A stretch of 54,845 nucleotides of DNA, taken from contig JAICNG010000014.1 in assembly GCA_025931335.1 (NCBI GenBank), forward strand, positions 1 through 54,845. The letters are read 5' to 3'. The position numbers and the translations under genes were made by a program. Below the pieces are notes generated by a model. The model was not told where the DNA came from. It saw nothing but the letters and a program-made list of their open reading frames with translations, and searched no databases. The first letter of the stretch is position 1. Each line of letters starts with the position of its first letter. This document shows positions 16,787 through 25,759 of this stretch, in pieces. This DNA is from Gemmatimonadaceae bacterium (lineage in GTDB: Bacteria > Gemmatimonadota > Gemmatimonadetes > Gemmatimonadales > Gemmatimonadaceae).

Positions 16787-18027
16787 GAGTGATCCTCCGG
16801 GTAGGCGCCGATCCTGCCGGCAAACGCGCGGATGCGATGCGCCCCGCGCGCGAGCTCATGGTCGGCCCCGGCGAACGAGAGGCGCAGATAGCCGGCTCCG
16901 CGATCGCCGAAGGCGGTGCCAGGAATCGTCGCGACACCGTCTTCCTCGAGCAGCCTGGCCGCAAGCGCTTCCGTCGTCAGGTTCGTGCGCGCGAGCACGC
17001 CCCGCACGTCGGCGTAGAGATAGAACGCCCCAGCCGGGGCGGGGCAGATAACTCCGGCAACGTCGCCCAGCGCCCCGAGCAACAGCCCGCGACGACGGCG
17101 CAGGGTCGTGACGAGGTCGCCAACGCAGTCTTGGGGCCCGGTCAGCGCGGCGACGCCCGCGCATTGCACGAACGGCGGCACGCAGCTGTACGCGTTGACC
17201 GCGAGTGCCGTCACCCGTTCGGCCAACGCGGGCGGAAGCACAGCGAAGCCCAGCCGCCACCCCGTCATCGCGTACGTCTTGGAGAAGCTGTCGATGAGGA
17301 CCGTCTGCCGCGCGACCTCCGGGATCGCCGCGATGCTCGGGGCCACGGGAAGGCCCGGGTCATACACCAGCCGGCCGTACACCTCATCAGAGAGCACGAG
17401 CAGATCGTGCTGTGCCGCAATCTCAGCGATGCGGCAGAGAAGCTCGGGCGCGATCGATCCGCCGGTGGGATTGTGCGGTGCGTTCAGGATGAGTCCCCGC
17501 GTACGCGGCGTGATGCGCCTGGCGAGCTCTTCGGGGTCGGGCGCGAAGTCGGCTGCCGCGTCGAGCCCGTACGCGACGGCGATTCCGCCGGCGAAGCGGA
17601 CGAGCGACCGGTAGGCCGGAAACCCAGGGTCCGGGACGAGGACCTCGTCGCCCGGCTCGAATGCGCAGAGGATCACGCAGCACAGCGCCGCCTTCGCGCC
17701 GGGCGTGACCACCACCTGCTCCGGGGTCACAACCACGCCGCGGTCGCGCAGCGACGCCGCGATGGCGTCGCGCAACACGGGGATGCCGGCCGGCGGTGCA
17801 TATCGAGTGTCGCGCGCGCGCAGGGCGCGAACGGCGGCCTCGACGATATGCGACGGCGTGTCGAAGTCGGGCTCGCCAATGGCGAGGGACGCGATGTCGC
17901 GCCCGGTCTGCTCGAGTGCCCGTACCCGCGCGAGCACCTCGAACGCGCCCTCGAGCTCCAGCGCCCACGTATGCGCTGCGGGCAAGACCGGCTGCCCCGG
18001 AATTGTGCCTGTCGAGTGGTTGGACAT
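16783..18027 (-). CDS. Class I/II PLP-dependent aminotransferase (aspartate aminotransferase-like)
   Basis: The 414-residue protein is a fold-type I aminotransferase. It has the substrate segment LAIGEPDFDTP, LNAPHNPTGG near residue 190, the DEVYGRLVYD strand and the PLP-lysine motif SFSKTYAMTGWRLGF. It most resembles aspartate aminotransferases of subgroup I-gamma. That role would suit an aspartate-family operon with thrB and thrC, but substrate cannot be read from sequence. The ATG at 18027 is preferred. An in-frame ATG at 18126 would add 33 poorly conserved residues and be translated through a terminator hairpin. It is the first gene of the panB-thrB-moeZ-thrC operon. Confidence 0.88.
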   Translation of the reverse strand: MSNHSTGTIPGQPVLPAAHTWALELEGAFEVLARVRALEQTGRDIASLAIGEPDFDTPSHIVEAAVRALRARDTRYAPPAGIPVLRDAIAASLRDRGVVVTPEQVVVTPGAKAALCCVILCAFEPGDEVLVPDPGFPAYRSLVRFAGGIAVAYGLDAAADFAPDPEELARRITPRTRGLILNAPHNPTGGSIAPELLCRIAEIAAQHDLLVLSDEVYGRLVYDPGLPVAPSIAAIPEVARQTVLIDSFSKTYAMTGWRLGFAVLPPALAERVTALAVNAYSCVPPFVQCAGVAALTGPQDCVGDLVTTLRRRRGLLLGALGDVAGVICPAPAGAFYLYADVRGVLARTNLTTEALAARLLEEDGVATIPGTAFGDRGAGYLRLSFAGADHELARGAHRIRAFAGRIGAYPEDHS

Positions 18028-18031
18028 CCCG

Positions 18032-18066
18032 AAAACAAAAAGGCCCGGACGGATGTGCCGCCGGGC
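18032..18066 (-). terminator. Intrinsic terminator just before the aminotransferase start (possible attenuator)
   Basis: On the minus strand GCCCGG (18066-18061) pairs with CCGGGC (18048-18043). Three inner pairs, a 1-base bulge and a 5-base loop complete the stem, and CTTTTTGTTTT follows. It ends only 5 bases before ATG 18027. No gene lies upstream on this strand, so it would act on the operon's own leader. No convincing amino-acid-biased, stop-terminated leader peptide was found. The candidates are an in-frame extension from ATG 18126, and a short ORF starting GTG near 18117 that ends before the hairpin. Confidence 0.65.
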
Positions 18067-18139
18067 GTCGCGTTTTAGCACCTTGTTTAACGTGGCGGCA
18101 ATAGGCGGCAACTCACCACGAAGCATCGATTATGGCCCA

Positions 18140-18168
18140 AGGGTACGCCGAGTCGCAGGCGATGTCAA
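18140..18168 (-). promoter_or_regulatory. Candidate sigma-70 promoter of the aminotransferase-thrC operon
   Basis: On the minus strand a perfect TTGACA at 18168-18163 is followed by 17 bases and the weak -10 TACCCT at 18145-18140. The start of transcription would fall near 18133, giving a leader of about 105 bases that contains the terminator hairpin at 18032-18066. Confidence 0.5.
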
Positions 18169-18456
18169 GTCGTCCTCAGCTGGCAAACGTCCGTGGGGCA
18201 TCGAGTTCTCCACCTGCGAGATGGGGCGCAGCTCCAGCGGCAGCCCTCCGCGAAGAAACACGACACCCCCCCTTCGAGGCGCCCGGTGACGGTCACTTCG
18301 CCCGCCTTTCGGGTGACGGCGCGCACAGTCGGCGAGGATTCGGAGACGGTTGGCCAACCTCGGTCGTCGAGGGAGAGAAGCGTTCTCCTCTCTCGCGCCT
18401 CCCTGGGCCATCGTTAGGCTCCGGGCGGCGCGCGCCCCCTTGCTGAGGCACTCTCC
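18169..18456. other. Divergent intergenic region
   Basis: The gap between the minus-strand operon promoter and the plus-strand membrane protein gene holds no convincing gene. It contains a perfect 12-base palindrome GGTTGGCCAACC at 18350-18361, which could be an operator, and a small hairpin around 18370-18395 before the plus-strand start. One copy of the octamer CGTTAGGC lies at 18412-18419. Confidence 0.5.
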
Positions 18457-19749
18457 ATGTTCGACGCGATCGTGGAGCTCGTTCCCGCCGAATGGCGCGC
18501 GACGGTCACCGTGCTGCTGTCGCCGCTGCGCTGGATTCCCGAGCTACAGGCCACGCTGCTCCGCCCCTCGATGATCGGCGATAGCGTCGCCGGCATTGTG
18601 CTCGTGAGCGCCACGCTCCTCCTCCCCGCGCTACTGGTCATCGTGGGGTTGTGGTGCACGATGCTCTCCCTCTATACGCTGCCCTTCCGCTCCGGTCGAG
18701 GGAGCTACATCACGGCGCTCCTCCTCGCCTGGTGGGACGCGGGACGGTGCATCTGGCTCTTCTGGATGGGCTTCGTGCGAGTCGGCGTCGCGCTGGTGGG
18801 ATGGGTCATCGGCGTGTTGCGCTTCACCTGGCTCTTCCTGAAGAACCTCGTCGTCGGCATGGTGCGCTCGCCGTTCTCCCTGCTCGACTGGAGCACGCGA
18901 CGCTACTTCCAGCCCGGCGTACCGTGGGTCGCGTTCCTCGTCCTGCTCCTCTGGACGGGCGTGGAAGCCACGATCTTCACCTTCACGCTGAATCCCACGC
19001 TCGTCGAGGTCTTCGCGGGCCTCACCGGGTTCGAGCCGAATCCGCGCGTCATGGTACCGTTGCTCTGGATCTTCCTCTTCATGCTCGTCGCCGGGAGCTT
19101 CGCCTGTATGCAGGTGCTCGCGTCGGCCGTTCGGCAGAAGAAGGTGAGCGACATCGTCCAGATGGTCATCGTCGAGAGCGCGGTCATGTTCTTCGAGGTG
19201 ATCTTCCTCTATCGCGAGATGATCGACGCCATCACGCCCTGGATCGCGCAGCAGACGGGCGGTGAGGTGCGTCTCGGGCTCGCGGCCACGCTGGCGCTCG
19301 CCTCCTTCGGCTGGATGGGCGTGCGCGGCATGTCGTGGTTCCTCTTTGGTCGCTTCGGGACGCCGGCGCTGCTGGCGGTGATCGCGCGTCAGACGATCAC
19401 GCACGATGCGACGACGCCGGCCGTGCCGCCGCCGATTCAGCCGGCCATGTGGAAGGCACCCGTCGAGGCGCTGAAGGCCGAGACGGCGTGGTTCCACGCC
19501 GAAGCGAAGCGGATGCTGGAGCTGTTGTCGCTGCCCGTGCTCCAGCTGCTCGCCGGCGCGGTGAACTTCGCCGTGATGATCGTGCAATCCCACGGCGTGT
19601 TCTCGCTGCCCTTCAAGACATTGGAAGACATGCTGGCGGCGACCCACCTCGCGCGCACGCATGCGCCGCACGCGGCAGTCGAGCGGCCGGCCCGGCGCGC
19701 TGGCGGCATCCCGACGCCGCGCGACCCGATGCCGGGGGTGGCGTCATGA
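18457..19749 (+). CDS. Multi-pass membrane protein of unknown function
   Basis: I do not recognise the family. The 430-residue product has a hydrophobic N-terminal two-thirds with about eight candidate membrane segments, for example around residues 45-75, 85-135, 155-180 and 195-225. Aromatic-rich stretches such as TWLFLKNLVVGMV lie between them. A more hydrophilic tail of about 120 residues is rich in Pro, Ala and Arg. Its stop codon overlaps the start of a VWA-domain lipoprotein (ATGA), so the two are translated together and probably act together at the cell envelope. Confidence 0.8.
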   Translation: MFDAIVELVPAEWRATVTVLLSPLRWIPELQATLLRPSMIGDSVAGIVLVSATLLLPALLVIVGLWCTMLSLYTLPFRSGRGSYITALLLAWWDAGRCIWLFWMGFVRVGVALVGWVIGVLRFTWLFLKNLVVGMVRSPFSLLDWSTRRYFQPGVPWVAFLVLLLWTGVEATIFTFTLNPTLVEVFAGLTGFEPNPRVMVPLLWIFLFMLVAGSFACMQVLASAVRQKKVSDIVQMVIVESAVMFFEVIFLYREMIDAITPWIAQQTGGEVRLGLAATLALASFGWMGVRGMSWFLFGRFGTPALLAVIARQTITHDATTPAVPPPIQPAMWKAPVEALKAETAWFHAEAKRMLELLSLPVLQLLAGAVNFAVMIVQSHGVFSLPFKTLEDMLAATHLARTHAPHAAVERPARRAGGIPTPRDPMPGVAS

Positions 19750-20522
19750 TCCGCGCGCGGCATTTGGCCGTGCGCCGGCTGGCGCAAGGAGTGGCGCTCG
19801 CGGCGCTCGTCGCGTGCGCGCCGGCAAGCGGTGATGAGCGGACAGCGCGTTCGACACTGGTCATCGGCATCGACGTCAGCGGCTCGTTCCGCCGCGGCGG
19901 GCGATACGACAGCTCGATCGAGTTCGCCGCCAACTATCTGTACGGTCATCTCCATGGCCTGGGCGGTCTCAAGAAGCCGACGAACGTCTTCGTGGGATCG
20001 ATCGGCGGAGAGCAGCCCGGCGAGACCAAGTCGTTTCAACCGATCCACACGTTCCAGGGGATGAGCGTGGCGGAGATCGCGTCGTATCTCAGACGCGAGT
20101 ATCCCTCGCGCGATGGGCTCACGGACTTCAATCCATTCTTCACGCGTGTGGCCACGCTGCTCAAGCGCCAGGGACTGGTGCTCTCGCCGCTCAACGTGGT
20201 GCTCTTCACCGACGGGTTGCCCGACCTGCACAGGGACAAGCGCGACAGCCTCTCGATGTACACGAAGATCAACATGAGCGAGCTCGAGTACATCTCGAAG
20301 AGCGTGACGATCCGCGTGCTGTATCCCGCGCCGACGGTCGCCGTGCACTGGGAGAAGCGCGTTCCCCGGCGCCGCGTGCGCATGTGGACGGTGGACGACG
20401 AGGTGATGGCGACCTGGCGGCGCCACTATCGCCAGGGTGCGCCCCCGGAGGCGCAGGACACGTTGTGGAAGTGGATCAATGACAACGTGGACTTTCGGGT
20501 TCGGAGTGTCGGGGTATTGTAG
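19746..20522 (+). CDS. VWA-domain lipoprotein of unknown function
   Basis: The 258-residue product begins with an Arg-rich n-region, a hydrophobic core and a lipobox LVAC with Cys24 as the predicted lipidation site. The mature part is a von Willebrand factor A-like domain with the MIDAS motif DVSGS starting at Asp43 and the strand VVLFTDGLPD near residue 155, so a divalent metal site is probably intact. VWA domains mediate protein contacts. The obvious partner is the membrane protein encoded directly upstream with a 4-base overlap. An inverted repeat that forms a terminator follows. Confidence 0.82.
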   Translation: MIRARHLAVRRLAQGVALAALVACAPASGDERTARSTLVIGIDVSGSFRRGGRYDSSIEFAANYLYGHLHGLGGLKKPTNVFVGSIGGEQPGETKSFQPIHTFQGMSVAEIASYLRREYPSRDGLTDFNPFFTRVATLLKRQGLVLSPLNVVLFTDGLPDLHRDKRDSLSMYTKINMSELEYISKSVTIRVLYPAPTVAVHWEKRVPRRRVRMWTVDDEVMATWRRHYRQGAPPEAQDTLWKWINDNVDFRVRSVGVL

Positions 20523-20523
20523 A

Positions 20524-20603
20524 GTGGGTCAGGGGTCACGGGCCCACGGGCCAACGCCTCGCTGCGGAGCAACGCAGCGAGGCGTTTTCCTTCCCTGACC
20601 CAC
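20524..20603. terminator. Bidirectional terminator within a larger inverted repeat
   Basis: A 14-bp stem pairs 20553-20566 with 20573-20586 (6-base loop) and ends in TTTTCC. The mirrored strand reads AACGCC with fewer U residues. An outer inverted repeat GTGGGTCAGGG (20524-20534) pairs with CCCTGACCCAC (20593-20603), and GGCCC/GGGGCC-rich sequence continues to about 20634. The element occupies the whole gap between the convergent VWA and antiporter genes. Confidence 0.8.
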
Positions 20604-20636
20604 CCCGTGGCCCCTGGCCCCTGGCCCATGACCCCG

Positions 20637-22742
20637 CTACTCGGTGCTTGATCCCTGAGCGGCCGAGTTAGTGCTCCCGGCGATGAGCGCTCGCGCGCTC
20701 TCGACGGCCTCGTGGGATCCAACCACCGCGAGTATGTCACCTTCGTGAAGTGTCTCCTGCCCGGAGGGCATGAGCACTTGTCGATCACCGCGCACGATGG
20801 CCAGTACGGTCGCGCCGGTGAGCCCACGAAGGTTGACGCCGGCGAGTGTCTGTCCTTCGAGGGCGCTCCCCGGCTCGACCCGTAGCGACACGGGGTCGCC
20901 GAGTCCCGGGAGAATCTTCCCCACGCTGTCGAGCGAGGGGGCCGCTCGCTCGCCGGCCGTGCCGGTCTTCTCGGCGGCCATCTGCTGGGCCAGCACGGCG
21001 ACGATCACCTCGGCGCCTGCGCGCGCGTGGCCGTGCAGATCGGCCGCGGTTCGCCAGAAGGTGATCCCGAGGACGAGGAGGAGTACTCCCACACCGACCG
21101 CGACGACGAACGTCGACCCAATGCGGGGGAGAAAGGGCTGCGTCACGGCCACGACGAAAACCACCGCCACGATAACGACCGCGAGCTGGAGCGTGACGAT
21201 CAGCGCTCGGCGCGGGGCGGCGGCAAAATCGACCCCCTTTTCGACGGGGGGCAGCGCCTCGTGCGCGAGCATGTTCCCGAGTTGACGAGCCGTGCGGAAG
21301 AACCCGACGAGGAGCGGGAGCGCGATGGTGGTGATGCCGGCGACGACGATGACACGCGCCGCCATGGTCGAGAGTCCGGAGGAGGCGGCAAGCAGGTCAG
21401 TGAACCTGCGCGTCTCGAGCGCGGCACCGATCAGCACGAGCGCGATGACGACTACGTCGAGGAGGAGGACCCCCAGCAACCGTCGCAGGCGAGGGCGTTC
21501 CGAGCGCGCCCGCGACTCGCGGATGCGCTCCATCCACGAGCCGTACAGAGTGACGAAGGTCTGAATGGGACGAGGAAGCTTGCTGTCGACGAAGACGGCT
21601 GTCGACGGCGCGGCGCGAATGAGCCACGGCGTGATGAGCGTCGTGATCGCCGACACCGCGACCGCAATCGGATACAGGAAGCTGCGCGTCGCGCCGGTCG
21701 CGAGGCCGACTCCGGCAATGATGAACGAGAACTCACCGATCTGCGCCAGGCTCATCCCCGTCTGGAGGGACGTGCGCGTGCTGTAGCCGGTGAAGAACGC
21801 ACTGATTGTCACGCCAAACACTTTCCCCACGATTACGGCGATGGTGAACGCCACCACGGGCAGCCAATACTGGGCGACCAGCTTTGGGTCGATCAGCATG
21901 CCGACAGCGACGAAGAAGATGGCGGCGAACACATCGCGCACGGGCTCGATGAGATGGGCGACCCGCTTCTCCTCACCCGACTCTCCCACGAGCGAGCCGG
22001 CGATGAAGGCGCCGAGCGCGACGGAATATCCGAACGCCTGAGCCAGCAAGGCGGCCGCGAAGCAGATGCCCATGCTGGCGATGAGCGTGGTCTCGGGGCG
22101 GGCCATGCGAACGACCGCGCGGACGGCGCGAGGAATGAGCAGAAGGCCAACACCGATCAACCCGGCGAGGAAGATTCCCAGCCGCATTCCGGTGGTGGCC
22201 AGGCTTTCGGCCGACAGCTCCGAGCCCGCCGAGAGGGCAGTGAGAATCGTGATGAGGAAGATGCCAATGAGATCCTCGATGATCAGCACACCCAGCACGA
22301 GCTGGGTGAACTTTCCAGTAACCCCCTGCTCCTGGAACGCCTTGGCGATGATCGTCGTGCTCGAGATGGCGATGATGGCGCCGGCGTAGAGGCTCTCCAT
22401 CGTCGTCCACCCGAACGCACGGGCGAGCGAGTATCCGATCCAGACCATGAGACTGCTCTGGACGACGGCGACGATTCCGGCACGTGGCCCCACGCGAATC
22501 AGCTTGCGCAGGCTGAACTCGAGGCCGAGCGAGAAGAGCAGGAGGATGACGCCCGTTTCCGCGAGTGCCTGCACCGTCGCGACGTCTGCCACGACCGGGA
22601 TCGGGACGTGCGGGCCGACGATCATCCCAGCGAACAGGTAGCCGAACACCACTGGCTGCCGCAGGCGCTGGAAGATGACCGTCGTCAGCCCGGCTGCGGA
22701 AAGGACGACGGCGAGCGTCCTCAGGAAATCGTGGGCGTCCAT
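20637..22742 (-). CDS. Kef-type cation/proton antiporter with C-terminal RCK_C domain
   Basis: The protein is a monovalent cation:proton antiporter of the CPA2 family, with FGYLFAGMIVGPHVPIP and LLLFSLGLEFSLRKL near the N-terminus and about twelve membrane segments over residues 1-430. A second hydrophobic region of roughly four segments occupies about 440-610. This is followed by a TrkA-C/RCK_C domain (VEPGSALEGQTLAG to the end). No NAD-binding TrkA-N domain is present, unlike KefB/KefC. ATG 22742 gives 701 residues; ATG 22763 is an alternative start. Neither has a clear Shine-Dalgarno site. The ion specificity cannot be read. Confidence 0.88.
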   Translation of the reverse strand: MDAHDFLRTLAVVLSAAGLTTVIFQRLRQPVVFGYLFAGMIVGPHVPIPVVADVATVQALAETGVILLLFSLGLEFSLRKLIRVGPRAGIVAVVQSSLMVWIGYSLARAFGWTTMESLYAGAIIAISSTTIIAKAFQEQGVTGKFTQLVLGVLIIEDLIGIFLITILTALSAGSELSAESLATTGMRLGIFLAGLIGVGLLLIPRAVRAVVRMARPETTLIASMGICFAAALLAQAFGYSVALGAFIAGSLVGESGEEKRVAHLIEPVRDVFAAIFFVAVGMLIDPKLVAQYWLPVVAFTIAVIVGKVFGVTISAFFTGYSTRTSLQTGMSLAQIGEFSFIIAGVGLATGATRSFLYPIAVAVSAITTLITPWLIRAAPSTAVFVDSKLPRPIQTFVTLYGSWMERIRESRARSERPRLRRLLGVLLLDVVVIALVLIGAALETRRFTDLLAASSGLSTMAARVIVVAGITTIALPLLVGFFRTARQLGNMLAHEALPPVEKGVDFAAAPRRALIVTLQLAVVIVAVVFVVAVTQPFLPRIGSTFVVAVGVGVLLLVLGITFWRTAADLHGHARAGAEVIVAVLAQQMAAEKTGTAGERAAPSLDSVGKILPGLGDPVSLRVEPGSALEGQTLAGVNLRGLTGATVLAIVRGDRQVLMPSGQETLHEGDILAVVGSHEAVESARALIAGSTNSAAQGSSTE

Positions 22743-22869
22743 TGGGCGAAGGTACACGCCCATCGTGCACAACGCACGCACCGCGGGAGACGCACTACGA
22801 AGGGCGTGGACGCGAGCGACGGCGCACGCCGACCGAGGTCGGCGTGCGCCGTCCGACACTGCATGTGCC

Positions 22870-23865
22870 CTACCGCTCGGGAGGTGTCTCGGTCACGGGT
22901 GCGGGAATCACCACGTCCGTGATCGCCACGCGCTCGGTCTTCCAGGTCTCCACTTCGCGGACGAAATCTTCCGCGAGCAGGGCGAGGTCGATCGGCGTCG
23001 CGAGTGGATCATCGCTTCGGTCGCCAATACGGGCGAGACTGGCGGATGCTTTCGCATATCCGGGATCGATCGACACCGCGGCGCGATACGACTCCGCGGC
23101 GGCGACGAAGTGTCCGGTCCGCTCGAGCGCCATGCCGAAGTTGTTGCGGAACACGGCGACGGTGGAGTCGAGCTGCACGGCCCGCGCGAGGGGACGCAGC
23201 GCCTCCTCGAACCGACCCAGCTCGATCAGCACGAGACCCAGATTGTTCATCGCCCACACGTCGTGCGCCTCGAGCGCCAGCGCGGAGCGATACGATTCGA
23301 TCGCTTCCTCAGACTCGCCGAGCGCCGACCGCACGCGGCCCATGAGCCGATGCACTTCGCCCGACGCGGAGTCGAGCTGGAGCGCCGCGAGCACACGCTC
23401 GGAAGCCTCGCGGGGCTCCTTCATCTCCAGCAACACCCGCGTGAGGTTGAGCAGGCTCTTCACGTGCGATGGGTCGAGCTCGATGGCGCGCTCGAAGCTC
23501 TCGCGGGCCCGGGGTAGCTGGCCGGCTTTCCACGCCGACAGCCCGAGCATGTAGTGGCCCCACGGGTTCCGCGGACGACGGGTGACGTACGACGCGAACA
23601 TCTCCGTCGCTTCGCCGTAGCGTCGTGAGGTGAACGTGGATTCCGCCTCCTCGTACGTGACATTCTCGTAGCTCGGTGTCGTCGCCTGAACGGGCGCCTC
23701 GACGACCGGGTCGTTGACGACCACCGGCTCATTGGTCGCGGTTGTGGTACGCTGTTCCGGCTCGCTTCGATCGCACGCGAAGATGGTGAGCACGGCCAGC
23801 GCGGTGAGCGCGAGCGGCAGGTAATTCCGGCGGGGCTGCTCGGCGAAGTGAATGGGGCGATGCAT
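22870..23865 (-). CDS. TPR-repeat lipoprotein
   Basis: The 331-residue product has a signal peptide ending in IFAC, with Cys31 as the likely lipidation site, then a Thr/Val/Pro-rich linker. From about residue 70 to 285 at least six tetratricopeptide repeats follow (for example GHYMLGLSAWKAGQLPRARE and AMNNLGLVLIELGRFEEALR). The start is supported by AAGGAGAG seven bases upstream. TPR lipoproteins serve as scaffolds for envelope complexes, but no partner is identifiable here. Confidence 0.85.
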   Translation of the reverse strand: MHRPIHFAEQPRRNYLPLALTALAVLTIFACDRSEPEQRTTTATNEPVVVNDPVVEAPVQATTPSYENVTYEEAESTFTSRRYGEATEMFASYVTRRPRNPWGHYMLGLSAWKAGQLPRARESFERAIELDPSHVKSLLNLTRVLLEMKEPREASERVLAALQLDSASGEVHRLMGRVRSALGESEEAIESYRSALALEAHDVWAMNNLGLVLIELGRFEEALRPLARAVQLDSTVAVFRNNFGMALERTGHFVAAAESYRAAVSIDPGYAKASASLARIGDRSDDPLATPIDLALLAEDFVREVETWKTERVAITDVVIPAPVTETPPER

Positions 23866-24082
23866 GGTTCTCTCCTTGTGGTGGTGCGCCCTGGGCGCGT
23901 TTCGTGTTGCCAGCGTGCCCGCTCGTTAGGGCAACCGGGCGACCAGGGGAGGAGAGGGGATTGCGGATCGCGGAAGTGGTTGTAGGAGTTGGCGTTGGGA
24001 TTGGAGCGGCTTTCGCTGGATGGGGCGGCTGTGTTCGCGCGGACACGGTCACGGGGTGGCGACTGTGGTCGGCGGGACACGG

Positions 24083-24397
24083 CTCGAGGTGCTCGAGGTG
24101 CTCGAGGTGCTCACCCGGGGAGGCTCTTCGGTGATTTCCGAGATGGCTGACACTGGCTTCTGCCCGCCAGCGGCCACGGACTGCCGGAACTGCCGAATGA
24201 CTCGAATGGCGCGAATAGCGCACTGCGCCGTAGCGCGCTCCACGCGCGGACGAGCTCCCACAGTTTCTTTTGTTACCACCTCCGGGGAGCCAGATTCGCG
24301 CGCGCATTCGCGCCCTTCGCGTCATTCGAGTCATTCGGCAGTTCCGGCTGTCCGTCGCCGAGCCACCGCGATGCCTCGAGCACGTCGAGCACCTCGA
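24083..24397. repeat. Composite inverted-repeat element between two minus-strand genes
   Basis: This gene-free gap of about 530 bases (23866-24397) is dominated by a repeat element. Three tandem copies of CTCGAGGTG lie at 24083-24109, and their complement CTCGAGCACGTCGAGCACC lies at 24375-24393. Inside them, arms at about 24180-24220 and 24311-24351 match as reverse complements at about 37 of 41 positions (core GGAACTGCCGAATGACTCG). The element abuts the stop codon of the response-regulator gene (24398-24400). Similar CTCGAGCAC repeats occur at 38698-38785. No transposase or ORF with coding character is present. The rest, 23866-24082, holds the upstream region of the TPR gene. Confidence 0.78.
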
Positions 24398-25759
24398 CTA
24401 GGACTCCCGCTTCAGCCCGTGCCGGCGCATGATCTTCAACAGGCTCGCATGGTCGGCGAGACCGAGGGAGCGCGCGGTGCGCGTCACGTGCCAATCGTGG
24501 CGCTGGAGTGCGGCGACGACGATCTGGCGCTCGGCTTCCGCTTTCAGCTCGATGAACGTGCTCGACGCAGGATCGGGCGCAACGCGCGAATCGGAGCCGT
24601 GCACCTCTGCCGGCAGGTGCTCCTCGCCGATTGCATCGTCATCGCATGCGATCACCATGCGCTCGATCACGTTGCGAAGCTCGCGCACGTTGTTGCGCTT
24701 CCAATCGCAGGAGGAGAGGCGCTCCACCGCGGCGGCGGAAATCACCTTCCGGCGAATGCCGAATCGCTCGCACGTCGTGCGCACGAGATGATCGACGAGC
24801 TGCGGGATGTCCGACCGTCGCTCGCGAAGCGGAGGAACGCGCAGCGCGTGCACATCGAGGCGAAAGAGGAGGTCTTCCCGGAATCGGCGCTCGGCGACCT
24901 CCGTGTCGAGCTCGCGGTTGGTCGCGGCGATGATGCGAGCGGCGAACGGGATGGGACGTGAGGCGCCCACACGAACGATCTGCCGCTCCTCGAGAGCGCG
25001 CAGCAGCTTCGCCTGCGCCGCGAGCGGAAGCTCGCCAATCTCGTCGAGAAAGAGTGTCCCCTTGCCCGCGGCCTCGAACGCGCCCTTGCGAGTGGCGTGC
25101 GCGCCGGTGAACGCCCCTCGCTCGTGGCCGAACAGCTCGCTCTCGACGAGCTGCTCGGGGATCGCGGCGCAGTTCAGCGCCACGAACGGCTCGCGCTCCC
25201 TGCCACTCAGGCGGTGGACATCGCGCGCGACCAGCTCCTTGCCTGATCCGCTCTCGCCGATGATGAGTACCGTCGAAGGGATCGGTGCCACGCGGGCAAG
25301 GCTCTCCTTGAGCCGACGCATCGCCGGGCTATCGCCCAGCAGCGCGGAATCCTCGGCCGCGTAGGTGCGGAGCGTGGCGACCTCGGCCAACAAGAGGCGT
25401 CGCTCGATCGCGCTCTCGACCTCGCGCGCCACGCGCTCGACCGTCTCGCCCTTGTCGATGAACCCATACGCGCCGGCCCGCATGGCCTGCACGCAGCGAT
25501 CGTAATTGCCCGTCCCCGTGTACACGACGACGGGGACATCCAGACCGCGCTCGCGCATGGCGCGCAACACGCCGAACCCATCACGTCCGGGCATCTCGAG
25601 ATCGAGGATGACGCAGTCCACCGGCTCGCGAGCCAGCATCTCGAGCGCGGCATCTCCGTCGGTCGCCACGAGGGTCTCCATGCTCGTCAGGCGGCGAAGG
25701 TCGTACGCGAATTGATCGGCGAGCGCGCGAACATCGTCGACGATGAGAAGCGTGTTCAT
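24398..25759 (-). CDS. NtrC-family sigma-54-dependent response regulator
   Basis: The 453-residue protein has three parts. The receiver domain (1 to about 120) has Asp8/Asp9, phosphoacceptor Asp53 and the conserved Lys in FIDKGE. The AAA+ domain has Walker A GESGSGKE, the sigma-54 contact loop GAFTGA and Walker B GTLFLDEIGELP. The C-terminus is a Fis-type helix-turn-helix (RTARSLGLADHASLLKIMRRHGL). All features needed to remodel sigma-54 polymerase are intact. It overlaps the histidine kinase gene as ATGA, which identifies its cognate kinase. Its targets are not known; a sigma-54-like promoter occurs before aceB at 44345-44360. Confidence 0.94.
   Translation of the reverse strand: MNTLLIVDDVRALADQFAYDLRRLTSMETLVATDGDAALEMLAREPVDCVILDLEMPGRDGFGVLRAMRERGLDVPVVVYTGTGNYDRCVQAMRAGAYGFIDKGETVERVAREVESAIERRLLLAEVATLRTYAAEDSALLGDSPAMRRLKESLARVAPIPSTVLIIGESGSGKELVARDVHRLSGREREPFVALNCAAIPEQLVESELFGHERGAFTGAHATRKGAFEAAGKGTLFLDEIGELPLAAQAKLLRALEERQIVRVGASRPIPFAARIIAATNRELDTEVAERRFREDLLFRLDVHALRVPPLRERRSDIPQLVDHLVRTTCERFGIRRKVISAAAVERLSSCDWKRNNVRELRNVIERMVIACDDDAIGEEHLPAEVHGSDSRVAPDPASSTFIELKAEAERQIVVAALQRHDWHVTRTARSLGLADHASLLKIMRRHGLKRES

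Noticed and set aside
18132-18446. 104-codon plus-strand frame in the divergent region, and a 93-codon minus-strand frame there
   Set aside because: No ribosome site, no domain, unstable composition; the region holds promoter and hairpin signals instead.
20637-22859. Start of the antiporter at 22859
   Set aside because: The added residues are Arg/Ala-rich with no similarity to the family; conserved sequence starts just after ATG 22742.
21027-22922. 631-codon plus-strand frame opposite the Kef-type antiporter
   Set aside because: Highly charged low-complexity translation (Arg/Glu/Asp/His repeats) typical of an antisense shadow; the minus strand encodes a clear transporter.
24020-24961. Plus-strand frame across the 24083-24397 repeat and the regulator 3' end
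   Set aside because: Its first part is repeat sequence and its second part is antisense to the conserved AAA+ and HTH region.
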